From Comamonadaceae bacterium (GTDB lineage Bacteria > Pseudomonadota > Gammaproteobacteria > Burkholderiales > Burkholderiaceae_C): a stretch of DNA of 64,000 nt. How positions within the stretch are numbered: position 1 is the stretch's first letter; each line of letters starts with the position of its first letter. A program made the position numbers and the translations under genes. Under the pieces are notes generated by a model. That model saw nothing but the letters and a program-made list of their open reading frames with translations. It ran no database searches and was not told where the DNA came from. Where the stretch lies: assembly GCA_027488215.1 (NCBI GenBank), contig JAIYCB010000006.1:62001-126000 (forward strand), written 5' to 3'. This document shows, one piece after another, positions 25,204 through 33,436 of this stretch.

Positions 25204-26082
25204 TCAGGCCCGCTCGCCCAGACGCCCATCCCTGAAATCGGCCAGCGCCTGGTAGATCTCTTCCTTGCTGTTCATCACAAACGGGCCGTACTGCACGATG
25301 GGCTCTTTCAGGGGTTTGCCACCCACCAGGATCAGCTTGGCTTTGGCACTGGCCTCGATCACCACCCCGTCGGCCTGCGGTGTGTTTTTCAAAATGGCCA
25401 TCCGCTGCTGGGGCACGGCCTGCCCTGCTATGCGCGCCTCGCCACGGTACACGTACACAAAGGCGTTGTGACCTTCAGGTATTTTTTGTTCAAAACGTGC
25501 CCCCTGCGGCAAGTGCAAGTCCAAAAAAATGGGCTGCGTGATCTCGCGGCTCACGGCACCCTGCACGCCATGGCTGCTGCCTGCGATCACCGTCACGGTC
25601 ACGCCCTCAGGCGTCTGAAACTGCGGCAGCTGCGCGTTCTGAAAGTCGCGGTACCACGGCGCGTTCATCTTCTCGGAGCTGTGCAGGTTCAACCACAGCT
25701 GAAAACCCTCCATCACACCGTCCGCTTGTTGAGGGATTTCGGAATGGATCACGCCCTGGCCTGCGGTCATCCATTGCACACCACCGTTTTGCAGCAAGCC
25801 TTCGTTGCCTGCACTGTCGCGGTGCAGCATGCGGCCCGCAATCATGTAGGTCACCGTTTCAAAGCCCCGATGCGGATGGTCCGGGAAACCGGCGATGTAG
25901 TCGTCCGGCTTGTCGCTGCCAAAGGCGTCCAGCATCAAAAACGGATCGAGCCGGTGTTGCAGGTCTTGTGTGAGGATCCGGCTGAGCTTGACGCCCGCGC
26001 CATCCGAGGTGGCCTGGCCGGTGACCAAGCGTTCAATGGTGCGCGAGACGTTCACGGCTTGTGGGTGGGCAGACTGGGACAC
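25204..26082 (-). CDS. Pirin family protein
   Basis: 292 residues, normal for bacterial pirins. The N-terminal cupin has the metal motif HPHRGFETVTYM with a downstream HSE (GVIHSEIPQ), and the C-terminal pirin domain follows (LPQGARFEQKIPEGHNAFVYVYRG). Some pirins are quercetinases; others bind regulators. I propose the GTG giving VSQSAHPQ with AAAGGA six bases upstream, because no ATG occurs in the pirin part and the open upstream frame is antisense to the VOC gene. It follows that VOC gene by 28 bases on the same strand. Confidence 0.85.
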   Translation of the reverse strand: MSQSAHPQAVNVSRTIERLVTGQATSDGAGVKLSRILTQDLQHRLDPFLMLDAFGSDKPDDYIAGFPDHPHRGFETVTYMIAGRMLHRDSAGNEGLLQNGGVQWMTAGQGVIHSEIPQQADGVMEGFQLWLNLHSSEKMNAPWYRDFQNAQLPQFQTPEGVTVTVIAGSSHGVQGAVSREITQPIFLDLHLPQGARFEQKIPEGHNAFVYVYRGEARIAGQAVPQQRMAILKNTPQADGVVIEASAKAKLILVGGKPLKEPIVQYGPFVMNSKEEIYQALADFRDGRLGERA

Positions 26083-26110
26083 CAGCGATCCTTTTCCAAT
26101 CACCCAACAA

Positions 26111-26488
26111 TCAACCGGGACGGTGCAAGGCGCAGATTTTGTTGCCATCGGGATCGCGCAGGTAGGCCAGGTAGAGCTTGCCTGCGGGGCCTTCGCGAAA
26201 ACCGGGTGGGTCTTCGCAAGTACTGCCACCATTGGCCACGCCTGCGGCATGGAAAGCATCGCCCTGCTCAACGGATTTGACGGAGAAGCCAATGGTGCTG
26301 CCGTTGCCGTGGCAAGCGGGCTCGCCGTTAATGGGCGTGGTGATGCCAAAAGTGCCCGTGGGGCTGCGGTAGAAATAGCGGTTATTGTTGGCAACGCCCG
26401 GGCCATAGCCCAAGGTGCCCAGCACGGCGTCGTAAAACTTTTTAGAGACTTCCAAGTCTTTCACACCCACCATCACATGACTGAACAT
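26111..26488 (-). CDS. VOC family (glyoxalase/bleomycin resistance/dioxygenase fold) protein
   Basis: 125 residues with paired beta-alpha-beta-beta-beta modules: it starts MFSHVMVGVKDLEVSKKFYD, has IGFSVKSVEQGDAF in the middle and ends YLRDPDGNKICALHRPG. His4 and the C-terminal region are placed as in VOC metal sites. Similar proteins are annotated as VOC or glutathione-dependent formaldehyde-activating relatives; no substrate can be given. AGAAAGC precedes the start. It is divergent from an SDR operon and likely co-transcribed with the pirin gene. Confidence 0.82.
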   Translation of the reverse strand: MFSHVMVGVKDLEVSKKFYDAVLGTLGYGPGVANNNRYFYRSPTGTFGITTPINGEPACHGNGSTIGFSVKSVEQGDAFHAAGVANGGSTCEDPPGFREGPAGKLYLAYLRDPDGNKICALHRPG

Positions 26489-26619
26489 TGCTTTCTCCGT
26501 TAAAACCCGAAAGTGGGCGAATTCGACTGCGGGAGATGTTACTTGATATGTTCGGCCGATGAAGGCGCTGGCCCGCAAAGCCATTGGTTTGGCGTCTTGC
26601 CCCCCAGGGGACACCCTTG

Positions 26620-26638
26620 GGCTGCCAAGCTGGCAGCC
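26620..26638. repeat. Perfect 8-3-8 hairpin in a 203-base divergent gap
   Basis: GGCTGCCA-AGC-TGGCAGCC. It is preceded by CCCCAGGGG and CCCTTGGG, which can fold as a weaker second hairpin. It lies 54 bases upstream of the SDR start. It may be a leader hairpin or a fragment of a dispersed repeat; only genome comparison could tell. Confidence 0.4.
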
Positions 26639-26691
26639 TTGTGGCAGCATCTTGGCTTGAATGACCCACATCTGAGCAGGAGACCCTCCCC

Positions 26692-27486
26692 ATGACCCTC
26701 AACCACACCCTTTCTTTCGGTCTGCAAGGCCGTGTCGTCATCGTCACGGGTGCGGCCAATGGTATTGGCGAAGCCTGTGCCCGCCGCTTTGCCGCCGAGC
26801 AAGCGCATGTGGTGCTGGCCGATGTGAACAGCGAACGCGGCAGCGCCGTGGCCGCAGAGCTGCGCAGCCAAGGCCACAGCGCGGGATTCATGGTTTGCGA
26901 TGTGTCCCGCAAGGCCGATGTGGACGCACTGGTAGACCATGTCCTGCAAGCCTTTGGCCGCATCGACGTGCTGGTGAACAACGCGGGCATCTTCAAGGCG
27001 GCCGACTTTCTGGACGTGACCGAAGAAGATTTTGACGCGGTCATCAACGTGAACATCAAGGGCTCGTTCTTGATGGGTCAGGCTGCAGCCCGCGCCATGA
27101 AAAGCACTGGCGGCGGCGCCATTGTCAACATGAGCTCGGTCAATGCGGTGCTGGCCATCCCCAACATTGCCAGCTACAACGTCAGCAAAGGCGGCATCAA
27201 CCAACTCACCCGCGCCATGTCACTGGCATTGGCTGATTTCGGCATCCGCGTTAACGCAGTGGCCCCCGGCACGATTGCTACCGAATTGGCCCGCCAGGCT
27301 GTGCTGACCAGCGAAGCCGCCGAAAAGAAAATCATGATGCGCACGCCCATGAAACGACTGGGCGAGCCCGACGAAGTGGCCAAGGTGGTGGCGTTTTTGG
27401 CCAGCGATGCGGCCAGCTACATCACCGGTGAAATCGTCACCGTGGATGGCGGGCGGATGGCGCTCAACTACACCGTTCCTGTTTGA
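26692..27486 (+). CDS. SDR family oxidoreductase
   Basis: 264 residues and complete: TGAANGIG near 20-27, NNAG near 97-100, SSVNAVLAIPNIASYNVSK carrying Ser, Tyr and Lys, and the C-terminal ITGEIVTVDGG. An AGGAGA ribosome binding site precedes the ATG. It is the first gene of a four-gene unit with a PaaI-like thioesterase, a glyoxalase I and a degenerate SDR. The nearest classes are FabG-like or polyol/keto-acid dehydrogenases; substrate unknown. Confidence 0.88.
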   Translation: MTLNHTLSFGLQGRVVIVTGAANGIGEACARRFAAEQAHVVLADVNSERGSAVAAELRSQGHSAGFMVCDVSRKADVDALVDHVLQAFGRIDVLVNNAGIFKAADFLDVTEEDFDAVINVNIKGSFLMGQAAARAMKSTGGGAIVNMSSVNAVLAIPNIASYNVSKGGINQLTRAMSLALADFGIRVNAVAPGTIATELARQAVLTSEAAEKKIMMRTPMKRLGEPDEVAKVVAFLASDAASYITGEIVTVDGGRMALNYTVPV

Positions 27487-27500
27487 AGAAGACCCCTTTT

Positions 27501-28061
27501 GTGAACACCTCACCCTCTTTACTCGAAACCTGGCTGGAGCAAGAACGTGTCGTGCGCCAACGCCTGGATGCAGGCGCTGGCCCCGGCGTGGCTCGCCCCG
27601 ACCAAGTGGCTGGCAAAACCGGCCTGGAAGTCATGCAGGGCTTGCTCAGCGGCGAGCTGCCCTACGCCAGCATCGCCAAAACCCTGGACTTCACCCTGAT
27701 CGAAGTCAGCGAAGGCCAAGCCATTTTTCAAGGCGCGCCGGGCTTGAACCACATGAACCCGCTGGGCACCGTGCATGGCGGCTGGTTTGCCACCTTGCTC
27801 GACTCGGCCTTGGGCTGCGCCGTGCACACCATGATGCCGCCCGGTCGCGGTTACACCACGGCCGACCTGAGCGTCAAAATGGTCAAAGCCCTCACCCCAA
27901 AAGTGCAGCGTGTCCGGGCCATTGGCCAGGTGGTGCACTGCGGCCGCCAATTGGCCACGGCCGAAGCCCGACTGGTCGGGCCGGATGGTACGCTTTACGC
28001 CCATGCCAGCACCGCTTGCCTGGTTTTTGAAATGCCTTCTCCCACTGGAAACAAACCATGA
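27501..28061 (+). CDS. PaaI-like hotdog-fold thioesterase
   Basis: About 186 residues. The hotdog core contains [25 protein letters not shown], the HGG/D arrangement of PaaI-type thioesterases, then [14 protein letters not shown]. It hydrolyses an acyl-CoA. The N-terminal 60 residues are longer than minimal PaaI. I start at a GTG with GAAGA about ten bases upstream; a TTG at 27483 overlapping the preceding SDR stop is an alternative. Its end overlaps gloA by four bases, so translation is coupled. Confidence 0.85.
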   Translation: MNTSPSLLETWLEQERVVRQRLDAGAGPGVARPDQVAGKTGLEVMQGLLSGELPYASIAKTLDFTLIEVSEGQAIFQGAPGLNHMNPLGTVHGGWFATLLDSALGCAVHTMMPPGRGYTTADLSVKMVKALTPKVQRVRAIGQVVHCGRQLATAEARLVGPDGTLYAHASTACLVFEMPSPTGNKP

Positions 28062-28450
28062 GACTCCTTCACACCATGCTTCGCGTGGGCAACCTGCAAC
28101 GCTCCATCGACTTCTATACCCAGGTGCTGGGTATGAAACTGCTGCGCACCTCAGAAAACCCCGAGTACAAATACTCGCTGGCCTTTGTGGGCTATGGCAA
28201 CAACCCTGACCACGCCGAGCTGGAGCTGACCTACAACTGGGGCGTGGAAAGTTACGAGCTGGGCACGGCCTACGGCCACATCGCCTTGGGCGTACCTGAT
28301 GCCTATGCCGCGTGCGAAAAGATCAAAGCCGCTGGCGGCAAAGTCACGCGTGAAGCAGGTCCCGTCAAAGGCGGCACCACCGTGATTGCCTTTGTCACCG
28401 ATCCCGACGGATACAAGGTTGAGCTGATCCAGCGGTCTGAATACAAGTGA
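28058..28450 (+). CDS. gloA: Lactoylglutathione lyase (glyoxalase I)
   Basis: 130 residues, the short bacterial Ni-type length. Metal ligands can be seen: His5 in LLHTMLRV, Glu56 in AELELTYN, His74 in YGHIALGV and Glu122 in KVELIQ. It converts the methylglyoxal-glutathione hemithioacetal to S-lactoylglutathione. Methylglyoxal arises from triose phosphates, which the surrounding aldolases produce, so the location is sensible. ATGA overlap with the thioesterase upstream; the degenerate SDR starts eight bases downstream. Confidence 0.95.
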   Translation: MRLLHTMLRVGNLQRSIDFYTQVLGMKLLRTSENPEYKYSLAFVGYGNNPDHAELELTYNWGVESYELGTAYGHIALGVPDAYAACEKIKAAGGKVTREAGPVKGGTTVIAFVTDPDGYKVELIQRSEYK

Positions 28451-28458
28451 GGTGAGGC

Positions 28459-29136
28459 ATGAGCGACCTGCGCGGCAAACGCATCCTGGTGACCCAGGCC
28501 CAAGACTTCATGGGCCCGGCCCTGTGCACGATGTTGGCGCAATGTGGCGCTGAGGTGATCGCGGACGACCGCTTACTCACTGCCCCACAAGACGCACAGG
28601 CCCTGATCGATACGGCCGGACCACTGGACGCACTCGTCATCAACCTGGCATTGCCTGCACCGTCCACACCCGTCACGCATATCGATGAGGCCGAATGGCG
28701 GCAGGTGTTTGAAGTCATGGTCGACCCGTTGCCCCGCTTGGTGCGTGCGGTGGTGCCCGGCATGAAGGCCCGAGGTGGCGGCAAGATCGTGGTCATGGGC
28801 AGTGCTTCGGCACTGCGCGGCATGAAGCGGGCCGCCAGCTACAGCGCGGCGCGAGGCGCACAACTGGCCTATGTGCAAGCCGCTGGCGTGGAATTGGCGC
28901 CGGACAACATCCAGCTCAATGCCGTGGCGCAAAACTTTGTGGACAACCCCACCTACTTTCCGGCCGAGGTACAGGCGAACCCCCGTTTTCAGGAGCGCCT
29001 CAAGCGCGAAGTGCCCTTGGGCCGCTTGGTCAAGGCCGAGGAAGATGCCAGCTTTGTGGCCTATTTGTGCAGCGATGCGGCCAGCTGTTTTGTGGGGCAG
29101 GCCTTTCCAATGTCGGGCGGGTGGGCTGTGCGCTGA
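28459..29136 (+). CDS. Degenerate SDR-fold protein lacking canonical cofactor and catalytic motifs
   Basis: 225 residues with recognisable SDR fold and C-terminal CFVGQAFPMSGGW, but the key motifs are changed. The TGxxxGIG loop reads VTQAQDFMG (residues 11-19), NNAG is replaced by INLALPAP near 61-68, and the YxxxK pair reads YSAAR, Tyr128 and Arg132. NAD(P) binding and catalysis are therefore doubtful; a structural or regulatory partner of the intact SDR at the head of the operon is possible. GAGG ribosome binding site; eight bases after gloA. It is full length and not a pseudogene by frame. Confidence 0.75.
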   Translation: MSDLRGKRILVTQAQDFMGPALCTMLAQCGAEVIADDRLLTAPQDAQALIDTAGPLDALVINLALPAPSTPVTHIDEAEWRQVFEVMVDPLPRLVRAVVPGMKARGGGKIVVMGSASALRGMKRAASYSAARGAQLAYVQAAGVELAPDNIQLNAVAQNFVDNPTYFPAEVQANPRFQERLKREVPLGRLVKAEEDASFVAYLCSDAASCFVGQAFPMSGGWAVR

Positions 29137-29158
29137 CAACAGCGCTACCCACTGCTTT

Positions 29159-29806
29159 TCAACGAGGCAATTGGGTAGCTTCGCGGGCCAGCGTCTCAAT
29201 GCGCGCCCAGTCAGATTGGGCCAAAGCGTCTGCAGGCACCAGCCATGAACCGCCCACACAGGCCACACTGGGCAGGCTCAGAAAATCTCGCGCGTTTTGA
29301 GACGTCACGCCACCTGTGGGGCAAAACTTCACATCAAAAAATGGACCGCTCCAAGCTTTGAGCATGGCGGGACCACCCGCCTGCATGGCCGGGAAGAACT
29401 TGAGCTCGGTGTAACCGTCTTCTTGAGCCATCATGATTTCGCTGCCCGTGGCCACACCGGGCAGCAGCGATAAACCATGGTCACGGCAGGCCTGGCCTAC
29501 CGTTCTGGTGTAGCCGGGGCTGACCGCAAAACGGGCACCGGCTTTGGCTGCTGCGGCTGCATCCGCTGCGCTGCGCACCGTGCCCGCGCCGACCACGGCA
29601 CCGGGGACTTCTTTGGCGATGGCTTCCATGCAGGCCAGGGCCTGCGGGGTGCGCAGCGTGATCTCGAGCATGCGGATGCCGCCGGCCAACAAGGCACGGG
29701 CCATGGGCACGGCGTGGGCCACGTCGTTCAAAACGATCACAGGAATCACGGGGGCGTCCTGCATGACTTGCAGAGAGGTCAACATCGGTGTGAGTGTCAC
29801 AGCCAT
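29159..29806 (-). CDS. eda: 2-keto-3-deoxy-6-phosphogluconate aldolase
   Basis: 215 residues. The catalytic Glu is in [11 protein letters not shown], the Schiff-base Lys in [14 protein letters not shown], and FCPTGGV forms the phosphate site; FKFFPA-type sequence marks Eda rather than DgoA. It cleaves KDPG to pyruvate and glyceraldehyde 3-phosphate. The gene begins inside the end of edd (10-base overlap), so the pair is translationally coupled. A second aldolase is encoded at 24509. Confidence 0.94.
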   Translation of the reverse strand: MAVTLTPMLTSLQVMQDAPVIPVIVLNDVAHAVPMARALLAGGIRMLEITLRTPQALACMEAIAKEVPGAVVGAGTVRSAADAAAAAKAGARFAVSPGYTRTVGQACRDHGLSLLPGVATGSEIMMAQEDGYTELKFFPAMQAGGPAMLKAWSGPFFDVKFCPTGGVTSQNARDFLSLPSVACVGGSWLVPADALAQSDWARIETLAREATQLPR

Positions 29807-31638
29807 GTGCAGGCTCCTTCTTCGGCTTTGAGCGCGTTGCGGCGCATGTTGGCAAACAATTCACGGCCCATGCCCACGCCGTTGGCAGCGCGCAGCTCGG
29901 CGGGCATTTGGGCCAGCGGGCGGGCGGCCCATTCGGTCTCGCTCACCAGCACCTGCAAGGTGCCCGCCACGCCGTCCAGGCGAATCAGGTCACCGTCTTG
30001 CACCTTGGCCAGCGGGCCACCGGCCGCCGCTTCGGGCGAGACGTGGATGGCGGCAGGCACTTTGCCCGACGCACCGCTCATGCGGCCATCGGTGACGAGC
30101 GCCACCTTGAAACCCTTGCCTTGCAGCACGGCCATGGGCGGGGTGAGTTTGTGCAGCTCGGGCATGCCGTTGGCTTGCGGGCCTTGCCAGCGCACCACGC
30201 ACACCACATCGCAGTCCAACTCGCCCGCCTTGAATGCTTGCTGCAATTCGTCTTGCGAATTGAACACGCGTGCCGGGGCTTCGATGACATGAAAGTCTTC
30301 GGGCACAGCCGAGATTTTGATCACGCTGCGGCCCAGATTGCCTTGCAACAGTTTGAGGCCCCCCGTGGCGCTGAACGGGCTGGACGCAGGACGCAACACG
30401 TTGTCGTCTTTGCTGGCACCCGCGTCTTGCCAGACCAGTTGCCCGTTTTGGGCAAAAGGGATGCGGGTGAATTCACGCAGGCCACCAGCGCGCACCGTCA
30501 GCACATCGGCGTGCATGAGGCCTGCGTCGAGCAACTCACGGATCACATAGCCCGGACCGCCTGCGGCCTGGAACTGGTTCACGTCGGCGCTGCCATTGGG
30601 GTACACTCGGGTCAGCAGCGGCACCACGTCGGACAGAGCCGAAAAGTCGTCCCAATCGATCACGATGCCCGCCGCGCGTGCCACCGCCACCCAGTGGATC
30701 AGGTGGTTGGTGGAGCCGCCCGTGGCCAGCAAGGCCACCATGGCATTCACAATGCAGCGTTCGTCCACCACATGCCCGATGGGGGTGAAGTTTTTATCCT
30801 TGACCAGCGCCAGCACGGTGCGGGCCGCTTCGCGGGTCAGCTCAGTGCGCACGCCCTCGCCCGGGTTGATGAAGGCCGTGCCCGGCACATGCAAGCCCAT
30901 GGCTTCGAGCAGCATCTGGTTACTGTTGGCCGTGCCATAAAAGGTGCAAGTGCCTTCGCCGTGATACGCCGCCGATTCGGCTTCTAGCAGCTCGGGGCGG
31001 CCGACCAGGCCTTGGGCGGCTTGTTCGCGGACCTTGGATTTTTCGCTGTTGGACAGGCCGCTGGTCATGGGGCCTGCGGGCACAAACACCGTGGGCAAAT
31101 GGCCAAACTGCAAAGCGCCGATCAGCAAGCCCGGCACGATCTTGTCGCACACGCCCAGCATCAGCGCGGCGTCAAACACATCGTGGCTGAGCGACACGGC
31201 CGTGGCCATGGCGATCACGTCGCGGCTGAACAGGCTCAGTTCCATACCCGGTGTGCCCTGGGTCACGCCGTCGCACATGGCGGGCACGCCCCCGGCCACT
31301 TGGGCGGTGGCGCCCATTTTGCGGGCTTCGTCTTTGATGAGGTCGGGGTAGTGTTGCAGCGGCGCGTGGGCCGACAGCAGGTCGTTGTAGGCGTTGACGA
31401 TGCCGATGTTGGGCGCGCGTGGAGCCACCACCTTGATTTTGTCGAGCGCCGTGGCGCGGCTCTTGTCACCCTCGGGCATGGCGGCAAAGGCATGGGCCAC
31501 GTTGGCACAGCCCAAGCGCTGGGCACCGGGGTCTTTGCTGGCCGCAGTGACGACCTGCTGCAAATAGGCCTGGCGGGTCGCGCGACTGCGTTCAATGATG
31601 CGGGCTGTGACGGTCACCAATGTTGGTTTTAGAGTCAT
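29797..31638 (-). CDS. edd: 6-phosphogluconate dehydratase
   Basis: 613 residues, near the 603 of E. coli Edd. Cys-containing cluster motifs occur in [21 protein letters not shown] and [15 protein letters not shown], and [14 protein letters not shown] is the conserved C-terminal active-site loop. It dehydrates 6-phosphogluconate to KDPG, taking the product of the gluconokinase at 9714. It begins an edd-eda unit. A site resembling the HexR operator lies 23 bases before the start, but no hexR is in the window. Confidence 0.95.
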   Translation of the reverse strand: MTLKPTLVTVTARIIERSRATRQAYLQQVVTAASKDPGAQRLGCANVAHAFAAMPEGDKSRATALDKIKVVAPRAPNIGIVNAYNDLLSAHAPLQHYPDLIKDEARKMGATAQVAGGVPAMCDGVTQGTPGMELSLFSRDVIAMATAVSLSHDVFDAALMLGVCDKIVPGLLIGALQFGHLPTVFVPAGPMTSGLSNSEKSKVREQAAQGLVGRPELLEAESAAYHGEGTCTFYGTANSNQMLLEAMGLHVPGTAFINPGEGVRTELTREAARTVLALVKDKNFTPIGHVVDERCIVNAMVALLATGGSTNHLIHWVAVARAAGIVIDWDDFSALSDVVPLLTRVYPNGSADVNQFQAAGGPGYVIRELLDAGLMHADVLTVRAGGLREFTRIPFAQNGQLVWQDAGASKDDNVLRPASSPFSATGGLKLLQGNLGRSVIKISAVPEDFHVIEAPARVFNSQDELQQAFKAGELDCDVVCVVRWQGPQANGMPELHKLTPPMAVLQGKGFKVALVTDGRMSGASGKVPAAIHVSPEAAAGGPLAKVQDGDLIRLDGVAGTLQVLVSETEWAARPLAQMPAELRAANGVGMGRELFANMRRNALKAEEGACTWL

Positions 31639-31660
31639 GCTTTAACGCCAGATAGGGCGC

Positions 31661-31675
31661 GGTAACTAAATTACA
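31661..31675 (-). promoter_or_regulatory. HexR-like operator upstream of edd
   Basis: On the - strand TGTAATTTAGTTACC matches 12 of 15 positions of the palindrome TGTAATTAAATTACA known for HexR, the KDPG-responsive repressor of Entner-Doudoroff genes. I recalled that consensus from gammaproteobacterial work, so transfer to this organism is inference. Confidence 0.4.
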
Positions 31676-31762
31676 TGACCGATGGTAACTGCTATCCCCA
31701 GTTTTAGCGCGTTCGGCGAGTTACAGACAGGGAACAACTCGCTATCGAAGACTGAGAGCCGT

Positions 31763-31788
31763 AAAAAAACCCGCCGAAACGGGTTTTT
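31763..31788 (-). terminator. Intrinsic terminator of the small membrane protein gene
   Basis: Read on the - strand: AAAACCCG, loop TTTCGG, CGGGTTTTTTT. It lies just beyond the stop codon at 31806. Confidence 0.85.
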
Positions 31789-31805
31789 GGCAGGCCTGTG
31801 ACGGC

Positions 31806-32054
31806 TCACTTGGCAGCAGATGCGTTCGCAGCGGCAGGCGCGGCAGAGGCGTCCGATGCGGGCGCTGATGCATCGGCTGCTGGCGCAGAGGCTTCAGTTG
31901 CTGGCGCTGGCGCTGTGACTGCAGCTGGCGCTGCAGGTGCTGCTTTTTTGCTTTTGGCAATGCCAAAGCCGACCGCCAGGCCCACGGCCAGCAAGACTGC
32001 TGCCGCAACAACGGCCAAAGCCACGGGTTGGTTGTCATCTTCTTGGGTCGACAT
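31806..32054 (-). CDS. Small single-pass membrane protein with Ala/Pro-rich tail
   Basis: 82 residues. A charged N-terminus (MSTQEDDNQ) precedes one transmembrane helix at about 10-30, then KSKK and a tail of about 45 residues made almost only of Ala, Pro, Ser, Thr and a few Asp/Glu. No known domain. The start is chosen because GGAG lies about nine bases upstream; a longer frame would run into the divergent gene. It has its own terminator. Topology likely places the tail in the cytoplasm or periplasm; it cannot be decided. Function unknown. Confidence 0.65.
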   Translation of the reverse strand: MSTQEDDNQPVALAVVAAAVLLAVGLAVGFGIAKSKKAAPAAPAAVTAPAPATEASAPAADASAPASDASAAPAAANASAAK

Positions 32055-32106
32055 GGGTTTTTTTCTCCGAAAATAATGAGGATATTGTAATAGGACCTCG
32101 TTGCAC

Positions 32107-32721
32107 ATGACCGACACCCACGCCGATACAACCCGGGCACCAGCCACTGACATGACTTCCACGCACTTCAAGGGCGATTTGCTCAACCACTTTCGGACGC
32201 AAACCGCAGGCCAAGATTTGTGGGTGTTTGGCTATGCCTCGCTGCTGTGGCGACCCGAGTTCGAAGCACAGGAACAACACCTCACACGCGTTTGGGGGTG
32301 GCACCGCGCTCTGAAAATGTGGAGCCGTCTGAACCGGGGCAGCCCCGAGTGCCCAGGTTTGGTGTTTGCCTTGTTGCCAGGTGGAAGTTGCCAAGGTGTG
32401 GCCTACCGGGTGGCCCGAGACCAAGCCGACGCGGTGTTGGTGAGGCTTTGGGAGCGGGAAATGCCCATGGACGTCTATACCCCCAGTTGGCTGCCTTGCA
32501 ACACGCCCAAAGGTCCCGTGAAGGCGCTGGCTTTTACCTTGCCGCGCAGCAGCCCCAGCTTCACGGGGACCTTGCAGCCAAAGACGTACAAGCAAATTTT
32601 TCAGCAAGCCTGCGGGCGCTTTGGCACCACGCTCGACTATGCGCGCCAAACTTACGAGAGCCTCCAGGCGCACGGCATCGAAGACCGGGCACTGGCCGCC
32701 TTGTTGCGCCACGCCGACTGA
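32107..32721 (+). CDS. ChaC-like gamma-glutamylcyclotransferase
   Basis: 204 residues. LWVFGYASLLWRPEF near residue 40 is the ChaC/GGCT signature, and MPMDVYTPSWLPC includes the region around the catalytic acid (WEREMPMD). ChaC enzymes cleave glutathione or gamma-glutamyl amino acids to 5-oxoproline. Start at MTDTHAD with AGGA about 11 bases upstream; a TTG two codons earlier or a later Met are possible. Divergent from the small membrane protein gene, with pdxH 76 bases downstream. Confidence 0.85.
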   Translation: MTDTHADTTRAPATDMTSTHFKGDLLNHFRTQTAGQDLWVFGYASLLWRPEFEAQEQHLTRVWGWHRALKMWSRLNRGSPECPGLVFALLPGGSCQGVAYRVARDQADAVLVRLWEREMPMDVYTPSWLPCNTPKGPVKALAFTLPRSSPSFTGTLQPKTYKQIFQQACGRFGTTLDYARQTYESLQAHGIEDRALAALLRHAD

Positions 32722-32797
32722 ACGCTCAGCCCTGCCCTGCTCGGGCTGATCTGGCGCCCGCGGCCCAGCACACTCAGCGCCTGCCTATACTTGCGCC

Positions 32798-33430
32798 ATG
32801 AACATCGCCGACCTGCGCAAGAGCTACGAAAAAGCCGAGCTCAACGAAAACGCCTCCCACGCCGACCCCTTGCAGCAATTTGCCCAATGGCTGCAAGAGG
32901 CCATTGCCGCCGAAGTGCCTGAGCCCAATGCCATGACGCTGGCCACGGTGGCCAGCAACCTGCGCCCCAGCACGCGGGTCGTGCTGATCAAGGGGTATGA
33001 CGAGCGCGGCATCGTCTGGTACACCAACTACGACAGCCGCAAGGGGCAAGAGCTGGCGGGCAACCCGTTTGCGGCGCTGCAGTTCCACTGGGTCGAGCTC
33101 GAACGCGTGGTGCGCATCGAGGGCAGAGTGGAAAAGGTCTCAGACGAAGAAAGCGACGCCTACTTCCACAGCCGTCCGCTCGATTCACGCATTGGCGCTT
33201 GGGCCTCTCCCCAAAGCCAGGTGATCGAAGGGCGCACCGTGCTGGTGACCAATGCCGCCAAATACGCGGCGCAATTCATGCTCAACCCACCACGACCGCC
33301 TCACTGGGGTGGCTACCGCTTGGTGCCCGACAACTGGCAGTTCTGGCAAGGCCGCAAAAGCCGTTTGCATGACAGGCTTCGTTACACTCAAGAGGGCAAG
33401 GGCTGGCTGCGCGAGCGTTTGGCGCCTTAG
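32798..33430 (+). CDS. pdxH: Pyridoxamine 5'-phosphate oxidase
   Basis: 210 residues, the family's usual length. Typical blocks are [12 protein letters not shown] near the start, [38 protein letters not shown] for FMN binding, [16 protein letters not shown], and the C-terminal [17 protein letters not shown]. It makes pyridoxal 5'-phosphate with FMN. It is convergent with the next gene, six bases apart. No obvious ribosome binding site precedes the ATG. Confidence 0.95.
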   Translation: MNIADLRKSYEKAELNENASHADPLQQFAQWLQEAIAAEVPEPNAMTLATVASNLRPSTRVVLIKGYDERGIVWYTNYDSRKGQELAGNPFAALQFHWVELERVVRIEGRVEKVSDEESDAYFHSRPLDSRIGAWASPQSQVIEGRTVLVTNAAKYAAQFMLNPPRPPHWGGYRLVPDNWQFWQGRKSRLHDRLRYTQEGKGWLRERLAP

Positions 33431-33436
33431 GCTCAG

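Noticed and set aside
26083..26406. N-terminal extension of pirin
   Set aside because: It is an alternate frame of the VOC gene; a GTG with a ribosome binding site fits the pirin family length.
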